Assembly (NCBI RefSeq): GCF_003837865.1
Contig: NZ_RQIS01000031.1
Span: 1 to 34,657, forward strand
Direction: 5' to 3'
Length of the DNA stretch: 34,657 bases
From: Paraburkholderia dinghuensis
Lineage (GTDB): Bacteria; Pseudomonadota; Gammaproteobacteria; Burkholderiales; Burkholderiaceae
This document shows, one piece after another, positions 1 through 7,550 of the stretch. The notes under the pieces were generated by a model. It was given only the letters and a program-made list of their open reading frames with translations, ran no database searches and was not told the DNA's origin. The translations under genes were made by a program, and so were the position numbers. The number at the start of each line of letters is the position of its first letter. Positions within the stretch are counted from its first letter, which is position 1.

Positions 1-82
1 CAACTCTGCCTCCTGACCTCCATAAAGTCAGCTCAGAGTACGCAATCGCTCCCTAAAGCTCCACGGTTTCCTGCGATGAACC

Positions 83-113
83 AAAAAAAAACCGCCCCGA
101 GGGGCGGTTTTTT
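83..113 (-). terminator. Intrinsic terminator after gapA
   Basis: A GC-rich hairpin (CCGCCCC paired with GGGGCGG, 92-107) is flanked by a nine-A run on the left and a six-T run on the right, so it reads as a rho-independent terminator on both strands. It lies 18 bp past the gapA stop codon and most likely ends gapA transcription on the minus strand, where the longer T run follows the stem. Confidence 0.9.
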
Positions 114-131
114 GTGCGGTACTGCGCGTGC

Positions 132-1145
132 TTACTTGGCGTTCGCGAGCGCGACAGCCGTGTCCAGCATGCGGTTCGAGAAGCCCCACTCGTTGTCGTA
201 CCAGCTCGACACCTTGACGAGACGGCCCGAGACCTTCGTCAGCGTGGCGTCGAACGTCGACGAAGCCGGGTTGTGGTTGAAGTCGATCGAAACCAGCGGC
301 GCGTCGTTGTAGCCGAGGATGCCCTTGAGCGGGCCTTGCTGCGACGCTTCCTTCATGATCGCGTTGACTTCTTCGACGGTCGTGTCACGGCTGGCGATGA
401 ACGAGAGGTCGACAACCGACACGTTGATGGTCGGGACGCGCATCGCGTAACCGTCGAGCTTGCCGTTCAGTTCCGGCAGCACGAGGCCGACGGCCGCGGC
501 AGCGCCGGTCTTCGTCGGGATCTGGCTCATCGTGGCCGAGCGCGCGCGGCGCAGGTCTTCGTGATACACGTCGGTCAGGACCTGGTCATTCGTGTACGCG
601 TGGATCGTGGTCATAAGACCCGTTTCCAGACCGATCTTGTCGTTCAGCGGCTTGACGAGCGGTGCCAGGCAGTTCGTCGTGCACGATGCGTTCGAAATGA
701 CCGTGTGCTCGGCCTTCAGCACGTTGTGGTTCACGCCGTAGACGATCGTCGCGTCGACGTCCTTGCCGCCCGGCGCCGAGATGATGACCTTCTTCGCGCC
801 ACCCTTCAGGTGCGCGCTCGCCTTTTCCTTGGTCGTGAAAAAGCCGGTGCATTCGAACACGACGTCGACGCCCAGTTCGCCCCACGGCAGCTCGGCCGGG
901 TTGCGGTTCGCCAGCACGCGGATACGGTCGCCGTTGACGACGAGATAGTCGCCGTCCACCGAGACTTCGCCCGGGAACTTGCCGTGAGCCGTGTCGTATT
1001 GCGTCAGATGTGCGTTGGTCTTCGCATCACCCAGGTCGTTGATCGCAACGATCTGGATGTCGTGCTTCTTGCCGTTCTCGTAGAACGCGCGCAGCGTATT
1101 ACGGCCGATGCGGCCGTAGCCGTTAATGGCGACGCGAATGGTCAT
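132..1145 (-). CDS. gapA: Type I glyceraldehyde-3-phosphate dehydrogenase
   Basis: A 337-residue cytosolic enzyme that converts glyceraldehyde 3-phosphate to 1,3-bisphosphoglycerate with NAD and phosphate, in glycolysis and gluconeogenesis. The N-terminal Rossmann motif NGYGRIGR is at residues 8-15. The catalytic motif SNASCTTNC is at 151-159 with the nucleophile Cys155, and the general base His182 is in TTIHAYTNDQ. Length is that of a full family member. The start is supported by AGGAG eight bases upstream. It lies 111 bp downstream of tkt on the same strand, a pairing of central carbon genes common in Burkholderiaceae, and ends at a strong terminator. Family assignment is secure; the coenzyme preference (NAD) is inferred from the family. 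Confidence 0.97.
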   Translation of the reverse strand: MTIRVAINGYGRIGRNTLRAFYENGKKHDIQIVAINDLGDAKTNAHLTQYDTAHGKFPGEVSVDGDYLVVNGDRIRVLANRNPAELPWGELGVDVVFECTGFFTTKEKASAHLKGGAKKVIISAPGGKDVDATIVYGVNHNVLKAEHTVISNASCTTNCLAPLVKPLNDKIGLETGLMTTIHAYTNDQVLTDVYHEDLRRARSATMSQIPTKTGAAAAVGLVLPELNGKLDGYAMRVPTINVSVVDLSFIASRDTTVEEVNAIMKEASQQGPLKGILGYNDAPLVSIDFNHNPASSTFDATLTKVSGRLVKVSSWYDNEWGFSNRMLDTAVALANAK

Positions 1146-1220
1146 GATTTATCTCCTGGTGGCTGAAAAGATCTTGTACCGATACCGTCTGCGCTGGGGC
1201 ATGTCACGCTGCGCACACGG

Positions 1221-1249
1221 CAACGGGTTCGCGCGCGGCGAACCCGTTG
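1221..1249 (-). terminator. Hairpin after tkt (attenuator or partial terminator)
   Basis: A perfect 12-bp inverted repeat (CAACGGGTTCGC at 1221-1232, GCGAACCCGTTG at 1238-1249, 5-nt loop) starts seven bases past the tkt stop codon, between tkt and gapA. No T run follows it on the minus strand. It is therefore more likely a transcript-end stabiliser, processing site or leaky terminator than a full stop. Its effect is not proven by sequence. Confidence 0.55.
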
Positions 1250-1256
1250 AGCATGC

Positions 1257-3290
1257 TTAGTTGTCGAACGCGGCCTTCACCGTCGCGACGACGTGCTCGA
1301 CCGTGAAGCCGAAGTGCTTGAACAGCACGCCGGCCGGCGCCGATTCGCCGAACGTGTCGATGCCGACCACGCCGCCTTCAAGGCCGACGTACTTGCGCCA
1401 GAAGTCGGTCACGCCCGCTTCGATCGCAACACGGCGCACGCCCTTCGGCAGCACGCGTTCGCGATAGTCGGCGTCCTGCTTGTCGAACACGTTGGTCGAC
1501 GGCATCGACACCACGCGAGCGCCAATACCCTCGCGCTGCAGCGGCTCGACGGCCTTGAGCGCCAGTTCGACTTCCGAGCCCGTCGCGATCAGGATGATCT
1601 TGCGGCCGGGGATGTCGTCGTTCCAGTCGCGCAGCACGTAGCCGCCCTTCGCGATGTTCGCGATCTGCGCATCGGTGCGCTCGCTGTACGCCAGATTCTG
1701 GCGGCTGAACACGAGGGTCGACGGGCCGTGATGCTCGATCGACTGGGTCCAGGCCACCGCCGTTTCGACGGTGTCGGCCGGACGCCAGAGCGTCATGTTC
1801 GGGATCAGGCGCAGGCTCGCGACGTGTTCGATCGACTGGTGCGTGGGGCCGTCTTCGCCGAGGCCGATCGAGTCGTGCGTGTACACGAAGATCGACGGGC
1901 ACTTCATCAGCGCGGCCACGCGCAGCGCATTGCGGGCGTAGTCCGAGAACGTGAGGAACGTGCCGCCGAACGCCTTGTAGCCGCCGTGCAGCGTGATGCC
2001 GTTGAGCGCAGCGCTCATGCCGAACTCGCGCACGCCGTAGTTGACGTGGTTGCCCCACTGGATGCCGTGCTCGCCCGCGCGGACGGGCTTCGAAGCCTTC
2101 CAGTTGGTGAGGTTCGAACCGGTCAGGTCAGCCGAGCCGCCGAGCAGTTCGGGCAGCACGGCAGCGAGACCTTCGATGGCCTGCTGCGAAGCCTTGCGGG
2201 TCGCGACGGTTTCCTTGCGCGCGTCGGCCCCGGCGATGATTTCAGCGGCCTTCTGCGCCCAGTCGGCGGGCAGCTTGCCAGCCATGCGGCGTTCGAACTC
2301 GGCCGCCTCGGCCGGATACTTCGACTTGTATGCCGCGAACGACGTGTTCCAGTCCGCTTCGAACTTCGCACCTGCAGCTTTGGCGCTCCAGTCTGCGTAG
2401 ACTTCCTGCGGCACCACGAACGGCTCCCACTTCCAGTCCGACGCAGCGCGCCACTTCGCGATTTCGTCCGCGCCGAGCGCCGCGCCGTGCACGTCGTGGC
2501 CGCCCTGCTTCGTGGGCGCGCCCTTGCCGATGATGGTCTTGCAGCAGATCAGCGTCGGCTTGTCCGAGGTTTTCGCCTTCTGGATAGCGGCGTCGACAGC
2601 ATCGACGTCATGGCCGTCGACGTGCGGGACCACATTCCAGCCGTACGCTTCGAAGCGCTTGGGTGTGTCGTCGTGGAACCAGTTCACGACATCGCCGTCG
2701 ATCGAGATGCCGTTGTCGTCGTAGAGCGCGATCAGCTTGTTCAGCTTGAGCGTGCCCGCCAGCGAGCACGCTTCGTGCGAGATGCCTTCCATCAGGCAGC
2801 CGTCGCCGAGGAACACGTACGTGTGGTGATCGACGATCTTCGCGTCGGCCTTGTTGAACTCGGCGGCGAGAAGCGCTTCGGCGAGCGCCATGCCAACCGC
2901 GTTCGCCAGACCCTGGCCGAGCGGGCCCGTGGTCGTCTCGACACCCGGCGTGATGCCGAATTCGGGGTGGCCCGGCGTCTTCGAGTGCAGTTGACGGAAG
3001 TTCTTCAGCTCTCCGATCGGCAGGTCGTAGCCGGTCAGATGCAGCAGCGAGTACAGCAGCATCGAGCCATGGCCGTTCGACAGCACGAAACGATCGCGGT
3101 CGCTCCAGTGCGGATTCGACGGGTTGTGGCGCAGATGGCGCGACCACAGCGCGACGGCGATCTCGGCCATGCCCATCGGCATGCCGGGGTGGCCGGAGTT
3201 CGCTTGCTGGACGGCGTCCATGGACAGTGCGCGGATCGCGTTGGCCATCAGCTTGATGGTAGCGGGGGAGGCGGAGGACGGGGTCGTCAT
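1257..3290 (-). CDS. tkt: Transketolase
   Basis: A 677-residue thiamine-diphosphate enzyme that moves two-carbon units between sugar phosphates in the non-oxidative pentose phosphate pathway. The N-terminal part has the family pattern HPGMPMGMA and the substrate/TPP-contacting HGS of SNGHGSMLL. The diphosphate-binding motif GDGCLMEG is followed by a conserved asparagine further on. The central pyrimidine domain and C-terminal domain are both complete. The reading frame stays open to 3524, but the family N-terminus begins at the ATG at 3290 (MTTPSSASPATIKLMANAIRAL), which I chose although its ribosome site is weak. The upstream extension would also run through the putative promoter. Gene order tkt-gapA suggests joint expression with a hairpin in between. 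Confidence 0.96.
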   Translation of the reverse strand: MTTPSSASPATIKLMANAIRALSMDAVQQANSGHPGMPMGMAEIAVALWSRHLRHNPSNPHWSDRDRFVLSNGHGSMLLYSLLHLTGYDLPIGELKNFRQLHSKTPGHPEFGITPGVETTTGPLGQGLANAVGMALAEALLAAEFNKADAKIVDHHTYVFLGDGCLMEGISHEACSLAGTLKLNKLIALYDDNGISIDGDVVNWFHDDTPKRFEAYGWNVVPHVDGHDVDAVDAAIQKAKTSDKPTLICCKTIIGKGAPTKQGGHDVHGAALGADEIAKWRAASDWKWEPFVVPQEVYADWSAKAAGAKFEADWNTSFAAYKSKYPAEAAEFERRMAGKLPADWAQKAAEIIAGADARKETVATRKASQQAIEGLAAVLPELLGGSADLTGSNLTNWKASKPVRAGEHGIQWGNHVNYGVREFGMSAALNGITLHGGYKAFGGTFLTFSDYARNALRVAALMKCPSIFVYTHDSIGLGEDGPTHQSIEHVASLRLIPNMTLWRPADTVETAVAWTQSIEHHGPSTLVFSRQNLAYSERTDAQIANIAKGGYVLRDWNDDIPGRKIILIATGSEVELALKAVEPLQREGIGARVVSMPSTNVFDKQDADYRERVLPKGVRRVAIEAGVTDFWRKYVGLEGGVVGIDTFGESAPAGVLFKHFGFTVEHVVATVKAAFDN

Positions 3291-3448
3291 GTCGAGTCCG
3301 GGGAACGAGGGCAAATAGCGGCGTGCGCGACGCTCGCGCACCACAGCGCGGGGATCCGGAAGGTCGGCCAACAACTGCTCCAGCGCACGAGGCGTGCGCC
3401 GGGAGACGCGAGAGGCCAAAGCAAACGGAAGTGGCTGCAAAGCGTAAC

Positions 3449-3454
3449 ATTTTA
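3449..3454 (-). promoter_or_regulatory. Candidate tkt promoter (extended -10)
   Basis: On the minus strand TGCTAAAAT gives an extended -10 element (TG, one base, TAAAAT) about 160 bp upstream of the tkt ATG. A convincing -35 box is not seen, as is usual for extended -10 promoters. This position also argues against the longer upstream start for tkt. Confidence 0.4.
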
Positions 3455-3751
3455 GCAGATCGTGCGGACAATCCCTGGCTGACAGACGGAGGGCCAACGC
3501 GTTTTCGGGACACCGAAGCCGCATGGCGGGACCGAAGCGTCATGGCCCGGCCACCGTCGCGCGACGCGTCACGCGGTCCCCGCCCGGCGGAGTCAGCCGG
3601 TACGCGGATGCGGCACCACATCGCGGATTTCGACTGCGCGAGACCATCGTGTATGAGCCCCAAAAATATGCGGCCTTACGCGCGCTGCGCACCCCATTTT
3701 TCCGCGTGTAAACCCCGAAACGACGCGGCCCAACCCCCGTGGACATCCCCG

Positions 3752-3757
3752 TATAAT
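3752..3757 (+). promoter_or_regulatory. Candidate promoter -10 box upstream of speE-like gene
   Basis: A perfect TATAAT lies 60 bp upstream of the chosen GTG start of the aminopropyltransferase gene. No good -35 hexamer is found at the usual distance, so this is a candidate only. Confidence 0.4.
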
Positions 3758-3817
3758 GCGGCCGTTGCCTATTTTTCAGACAGCGCCGCCGCGCAATCCG
3801 GCCGCGCCCGAATCCGT

Positions 3818-4681
3818 GTGAACACCTCGCTGCTTTTCCACCCCGCCGCCGACGCCGTATACGGCTTCCCCGGTGCGCACCGCCTTGCCTGTGTCGATTC
3901 GGCATGGCAGCGCATTGAGGTCTGGAACACGCCGCAGCTTGGTTGCCTGTTCACGCTCGACGGCCGTCCGATGACATCCGCCGGCGACGAATTCATCTAC
4001 CACGAGTGCATGACGCACCCGGCCGCGCTCACGCACCCGGCCCCGCGCGCGGCACTTGTGCTGGGCGGCGGCGATGGGGGGGCGGCGCGCCAGCTGCTTG
4101 GACATCGCGGCATCGAACGCATTGTCGTCGCCGAGTTAGACCCCGACGTCGTGCGGCTGACCGGCGAGTACCTGCCGCAGGTGCGAGGTGCGGCATTCGA
4201 CGATCCGCGCGTGGAACTGGTGATCGGCGACGCCGCGGCGTTCGTCGCACGGGCGCAGGAACGCTTCGACCTCGTCGTATTCGATCTGACCCCGCCTGAT
4301 TCACCCGCAGCAGGCCTCTACACGCCAGCCTTCTATGCCGGACTCAAGCGCGTCATGACCGACGATGCGCTGATCTCGTTGCATCTCGGCTCGCCGTGGC
4401 ACCACGCGTCGCGCATCGGTGCGTTGCTGGAAGGCCTGCGCGCCTCGTTTGCCGTGGTGCGACCGCTTGCCGCCTACGTACCGCTCTACGGATCGTTATG
4501 GTTGATGGCCATCGCGAGCGACGGGCTAGACCCCGTTACCACCGATGCGGCCACGCTGCGCGCGAGACTCGACGAACGCGGGATTGGAGGGTTGCGCCTT
4601 TACGACGCCGATCTGCACGCAGCGCTCTTCGCAACGGCACTGTCGGTACGCGATATACCGGGTCGATTCGTGGACCCGTAG
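3818..4681 (+). CDS. speE: Spermidine synthase-like polyamine aminopropyltransferase
   Basis: A 287-residue protein of the spermidine/spermine synthase family, which transfers aminopropyl from decarboxylated S-adenosylmethionine to a diamine. Seen in order: the N-terminal strand domain with DEFIYHE (substrate-proximal YHE), the nucleotide motif LGGGDGG, the acidic strand end VVAELDPDVV, the GDA loop and a W-containing C-terminus. The frame is open back to 3323. I chose the GTG at 3818 because it gives the usual family length and lies just downstream of a TATAAT box; no strong ribosome site is present. Odd point: the catalytic loop usually written D-S/T-x-D-P reads DLTPPDSP here, so the first Asp is kept while the second, which contacts the diamine in studied members, is Pro. 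The substrate may therefore differ from putrescine. Confidence 0.8.
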   Translation: MNTSLLFHPAADAVYGFPGAHRLACVDSAWQRIEVWNTPQLGCLFTLDGRPMTSAGDEFIYHECMTHPAALTHPAPRAALVLGGGDGGAARQLLGHRGIERIVVAELDPDVVRLTGEYLPQVRGAAFDDPRVELVIGDAAAFVARAQERFDLVVFDLTPPDSPAAGLYTPAFYAGLKRVMTDDALISLHLGSPWHHASRIGALLEGLRASFAVVRPLAAYVPLYGSLWLMAIASDGLDPVTTDAATLRARLDERGIGGLRLYDADLHAALFATALSVRDIPGRFVDP

Positions 4682-4784
4682 CGAGCACAACATTGCACCG
4701 CGTTGCATGATTGTCTGTTGAGCGGATTTTTCTGCATTGGCCGCCTCATCCCACTCTCAAAACTGTGAACACTGGAGAGACCCG

Positions 4785-5195
4785 ATGGCCCCATCCCGCC
4801 CCGCGGGTGTGCCGTGGCTCACGCCCTATCTGACGGTACGCGACGCTCGCGCCACGATGGCCTTTTTCGAGGCAGCGTTCGGATTTGTCATGCGCGATTG
4901 CGTGGAAGACGATGGGGCGGTAATGCACGTAGAGATGACTTATCACGACCAGTTGATCGTGATGTTTGCGCCGGAAGGTGCGTTTGGCTCGACGGCACAC
5001 ACGCCGAAGAGCGCGGGGACGACGGCCCCGCAGTCCTTTTACCTTTATGTCGACAATGTCGATTCGGTTTATGCGCGGGCGCTCGAAGCCGGCGCGAAAT
5101 CGCTGAGCGAGCCACAAGACCAGTTCTGGGGAGACCGTTTCGCGCAGGTCGAAGACCTCGACGGCTACCGCTGGGCGCTTGCTCGCAACCTGTAA
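4785..5195 (+). CDS. VOC-family (glyoxalase/bleomycin-resistance fold) protein
   Basis: A 136-residue single-domain protein of the vicinal oxygen chelate superfamily, close to the PhnB/YdeN-type group. It begins with the typical strand LTPYLTVRDARATMAFFEAAFGF, has a central loop around HVEMTYHDQLIVMFAPEG, and ends with DRFAQVEDLDGYRWALARN, where the Glu of the last strand is the usual metal-ligand position. The start is fixed by GGAGAGA five bases upstream of ATG 4785. It is 22 bp upstream of rsmE and 103 bp after the aminopropyltransferase gene, so it may share a transcript with rsmE. The substrate cannot be told from sequence; members include glyoxalases, dioxygenases and antibiotic-binding proteins. 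Confidence 0.85.
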   Translation: MAPSRPAGVPWLTPYLTVRDARATMAFFEAAFGFVMRDCVEDDGAVMHVEMTYHDQLIVMFAPEGAFGSTAHTPKSAGTTAPQSFYLYVDNVDSVYARALEAGAKSLSEPQDQFWGDRFAQVEDLDGYRWALARNL

Positions 5196-5217
5196 TGAAG
5201 CAATGAAAACCTGTCTT

Positions 5218-5958
5218 ATGCCCCGCTTTTTTGTCGGTAATCCTCTACAACCCGGCGATGTCGTCCCACTGCCCGACCAGGTCACGCGACACGTCCAGGT
5301 ACTGCGCCTGCAGCCCGGCGACACAATCGTGCTCTTCAACGGCACCGGCGGCGAATACAGCGCCGAAATCGTCGAAATGGAACGCCGCGACACGACGGTA
5401 CGGATCGATTCGTTCCGCGACGTCGAAGCCGAGCCGCCATACCGGCTCACGCTCGCGCAGGGCATTGCCGGCAGCGACAAGATGGACTGGCTGATCGAAA
5501 AGGCTGTCGAGCTGGGCGCGACAAACTTCGTGCCGCTCACCACGTCGCGTAGCGTCGTGCGCCTTTCGGGCGAGCGGGCGCAGCGGCGCCAGACACACTG
5601 GCAGCGCATCGTTCAATCGGCGTGCGAACAATGCGGGCGCAACCGGCTGCCGGACGTCGCGTCGTCGCGCGAGATCGGCACCTGGCTCGGCGCCATGCCG
5701 AAAACGCCCGCGGAAGGTGATCTGCGCGTGATCCTTTCGCCGCGCGCGAACGCCTCGTTCGCGACGCTGCCGGGCGATCCGCCCAAAGGCGAAGTGACCG
5801 TGCTGGTGGGGCCGGAAGGCGGATTTTCCTCGGCGGAAGAAGCGGCCGCCGAAAGCCACGGCTTCATTCCAGTGGGACTCGGACCGCGCGTCCTGCGGAC
5901 CGAAACGGCCGGCATTGCGGTCCTTGCAGCACTGGCTGCGCGCTGGCGCGGTTGGTAA
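5218..5958 (+). CDS. rsmE: 16S rRNA (uracil-1498-N3)-methyltransferase
   Basis: A 246-residue SPOUT-class methyltransferase that modifies U1498 of 16S rRNA using S-adenosylmethionine. An N-terminal PUA-like RNA-binding domain (about 1-70, starting MPRFFVG) is followed by the knotted SPOUT domain. The latter carries GPEGGFS (198-204) and LGPRVLRTETA (221-231), the family's cofactor-knot signatures. I chose ATG 5218 because MPRFF is the usual family N-terminus; in-frame ATGs at 5203 and 5179 would add short unconserved tails, the last overlapping the VOC gene. No strong ribosome site is seen, suggesting translation coupled to the upstream gene. Confidence 0.95.
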   Translation: MPRFFVGNPLQPGDVVPLPDQVTRHVQVLRLQPGDTIVLFNGTGGEYSAEIVEMERRDTTVRIDSFRDVEAEPPYRLTLAQGIAGSDKMDWLIEKAVELGATNFVPLTTSRSVVRLSGERAQRRQTHWQRIVQSACEQCGRNRLPDVASSREIGTWLGAMPKTPAEGDLRVILSPRANASFATLPGDPPKGEVTVLVGPEGGFSSAEEAAAESHGFIPVGLGPRVLRTETAGIAVLAALAARWRGW

Positions 5959-5966
5959 AAATGACA

Positions 5967-5988
5967 AGGCCCGCCTAAAGGCGGGCCT
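5967..5988. terminator. Hairpin terminator between convergent rsmE and barstar genes
   Basis: A 9-bp stem (AGGCCCGCC with GGCGGGCCT, loop TAAA) lies 8 bp after the rsmE stop codon and 54 bp before the end of the convergent barstar-like gene. On the minus strand the sequence past the stem contains a five-T run; on the plus strand there is none. It probably serves both transcripts. Confidence 0.7.
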
Positions 5989-6042
5989 GAGCGGATCTGT
6001 CGCATGAAAACGACTGTTCCGACGGACTACTGAGGACGCAAG

Positions 6043-6600
6043 TCAGGCGAACGAATAAAAGACGCGGAACGGTACTTTGCGCTCGGCCCAGTATTCGGAG
6101 GCTTCGCGGAACACGTCGAGCAGCGTCTCGCGCCCGTCCTTGTCGAACTTCTGTGCGATCGGCAAGCCGTCCAGGACGACCACGAAGCCCGGCTGCTCGC
6201 CCGCTTTCTGCACGAGATCGGTGAGGCAGTCGTACAACCCGTCGTAGTTCTTGCCAAAATGCTTCGGAAACAGGAACGATAGCGCGATGGTTTCGAGCAC
6301 TTCCTGCTTGCTTTTGGCGTTCGCGCAGAAGGCGTAAAGGAAATGCTGCTGTAGACGCTGCGCCTCGTCATGGAGATCCTGCACGCGAAACGCGCGGATC
6401 GACTGGACGATGTTCGGCCGGACAGTCGCGAACAGGCTCATGCCCCCCTCGTTTTCTGAAAGCGCGCCGCCTTCGCCGCGCGCGGCTTCACTCTGCTCGC
6501 CGTGCTTCATCTGCATGACTCGCTGGAACAGATTGCCCTCTCCGGACGCGAACGGATCGCTCGCGACCCGCGGGTCGTGCGCGTAGATGTTATCGCTCAT
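6043..6600 (-). CDS. Barstar-family ribonuclease inhibitor
   Basis: A 185-residue protein whose C-terminal half (about 85-185) is a barstar domain. FPKHFGKNYDGLYDCLTDL matches the family core pattern FP..xG.NWDAL.DCL.DL that docks into the active site of a barnase-type RNase, followed by a strand with VVVLDG. The N-terminal 80 residues are unlike classic 90-residue barstar and are rich in charged residues. GGGAAGAG precedes the ATG at 6600; the frame stays open further upstream but the coding signal does not. It starts 16 bp after the end of the ribonuclease gene, so the two form a toxin-inhibitor pair in one transcript. It should act in the cytoplasm to protect against unexported RNase. Confidence 0.9.
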   Translation of the reverse strand: MSDNIYAHDPRVASDPFASGEGNLFQRVMQMKHGEQSEAARGEGGALSENEGGMSLFATVRPNIVQSIRAFRVQDLHDEAQRLQQHFLYAFCANAKSKQEVLETIALSFLFPKHFGKNYDGLYDCLTDLVQKAGEQPGFVVVLDGLPIAQKFDKDGRETLLDVFREASEYWAERKVPFRVFYSFA

Positions 6601-6616
6601 GCCGCTCTTCCCGGTG

Positions 6617-7177
6617 TCATTCAACAATTCGCTTAAAACTGGCGTAATGGTCGTCGGAGTAGTAACAGTCGTCGGTCTGTCGCAGTGGCCCGCCGCAGAC
6701 GATGCGCCGCGCGCCGCGATTGCGCGCGCGAGGCGTCGGTACCGTGTACTCGTGGTAGTAGCCGCGCCGGTGGTATGGCAGCGCCCGCTCGAAATTGCCG
6801 AACACGGCACCATCCTTTTCAAACGGGTAAGGACCGCCTGTCGCAATGAGGCCAAGCGTATTGACCGCTTCGGTCGGCAACTGGCCGACCGCTATCGTGC
6901 CGATGTTTGCCGGGACATCGTCGGAAGGGGTGCTTCGCGCCTGAGCGGACCCAAGGCCGCCCGTCGCAAACGTTGCCGCAACAACCAGTGCCGCGACCGT
7001 CGCCGCCCGGCGAATGCTGCCAAAACAAAGGTTCAGGGTAGCGGGTGCTCCCGCTGCTTTGCGTTCCTGCCCTGGTTTTTGCCCGGCTTTTTGCCCTGAC
7101 CCCAGTCCGGTTCTCAGCCCGGATTCCAGTTCAGGTTCGAGCGCAGGTTCCAGGACTTGCAGCCCCATGCGTGCCAT
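6617..7177 (-). CDS. Secreted guanyl-specific ribonuclease (RNase Sa/barnase type)
   Basis: A 186-residue precursor. Residues about 90-186 align by eye with microbial guanyl-specific ribonucleases such as RNase Sa: LPTEAVNTLGLIA, then GPYPFEKDGAVFGNFE, YYHEYTVPTP, ARNRGARRI and DDHYASF. The catalytic set is present: Glu143 (HEYTV), Arg154, Arg158 and His177. Residues about 55-80 form a hydrophobic segment ending GSAQA, a likely signal peptide cut after Ala80. It is preceded by an unusual 50-residue soluble stretch rich in Glu, Gly and Gln, so export may start from a later, non-ATG codon. The ATG at 7177 has GGGAAT-like weak ribosome sequence. Two Cys (161, 171) may form a disulfide. The cognate inhibitor gene follows at once. 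Confidence 0.92.
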   Translation of the reverse strand: MARMGLQVLEPALEPELESGLRTGLGSGQKAGQKPGQERKAAGAPATLNLCFGSIRRAATVAALVVAATFATGGLGSAQARSTPSDDVPANIGTIAVGQLPTEAVNTLGLIATGGPYPFEKDGAVFGNFERALPYHRRGYYHEYTVPTPRARNRGARRIVCGGPLRQTDDCYYSDDHYASFKRIVE

Positions 7178-7305
7178 CTACCAGATTCCCGCTAATCGGT
7201 TGCTGCGTTCGACGACCGTGAAAACTGTAAGGGTATCGCTAAAGCCCCCTGGAAGCAATGTTCGCCAGGCTGGGGCACAGGCTCATTGATCGCGCACAAG
7301 CCACA

Positions 7306-7329
7306 AAGCGGTAAATATTACAACCGCTT
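7306..7329 (-). promoter_or_regulatory. Candidate promoter/operator of the ribonuclease-barstar operon
   Basis: An inverted repeat AAGCGGT (7306-7312) / ACCGCTT (7323-7329) encloses an A+T-rich core holding TAATAT on the minus strand, a possible -10 box about 140 bp upstream of the ribonuclease ATG. A palindrome over a -10 box suggests repressor control, but no -35 box is clear. Confidence 0.3.
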
Positions 7330-7482
7330 CGCCCCACGCCAGACGGGACGATATCGATCCTGGTGGGTTGGCATGCGGTCGCACGGGGACACGCGGTTGG
7401 TGCCGGGCGAATGGCCACTGCAAGTTGACGGCGGCGCACCCGTGGCAAGGCAACCACCTCATCAGATGACAGTTCGAGTTGC

Positions 7483-7515
7483 AGACCGGCGCACCTGTTG
7501 CGGGTGCGCCGGTCT
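7483..7515 (-). terminator. Long hairpin after maeB
   Basis: A perfect 13-bp inverted repeat (AGACCGGCGCACC at 7483-7495, GGTGCGCCGGTCT at 7503-7515, 7-nt loop) begins 35 bp past the maeB stop codon. It lacks a T run, so it could be a terminator of the GC-hairpin-only kind or a 3'-end stabiliser. Confidence 0.6.
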
Positions 7516-7550
7516 CCGGGGGGCGCGATTGCTGACCTCGGCGCCGCTTA

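Larger units (their letters stand above)
3291..3817. other. Divergent intergenic region tkt / aminopropyltransferase
   Basis: About 530 bp separate the two divergent starts. Long open frames cross the region on both strands, but they encode Arg/Pro-rich sequence with no family features. Apart from the two candidate promoters I see no gene, RNA or repeat here. It is unusually long for this compact window, so a small RNA or leader cannot be excluded. Confidence 0.5.
7178..7550. other. Intergenic region between maeB and the ribonuclease gene
   Basis: About 370 bp hold the end-of-maeB hairpin (7483-7515) and the candidate ribonuclease promoter (7306-7329). Short open frames on both strands lack any family signature or ribosome site, and I do not call a gene. 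Confidence 0.5.

Noticed and set aside
114..1166. 350-codon open frame antisense to gapA
   Set aside because: Antisense shadow of a certain, highly conserved gene.
1293..3455. 720-codon open frame antisense to tkt
   Set aside because: Arg/Val/Asp-rich shadow of a GC-rich gene on the other strand, without family motifs or a ribosome site.
3291..3524. Upstream 78-codon extension of tkt
   Set aside because: It crosses the candidate -10 box and precedes the conserved transketolase N-terminus; it looks non-coding.
3323..3817. Long N-terminal extension of the aminopropyltransferase frame
   Set aside because: Sequence has no family match, would run through the candidate promoter, and would make the protein about 165 residues longer than known members.
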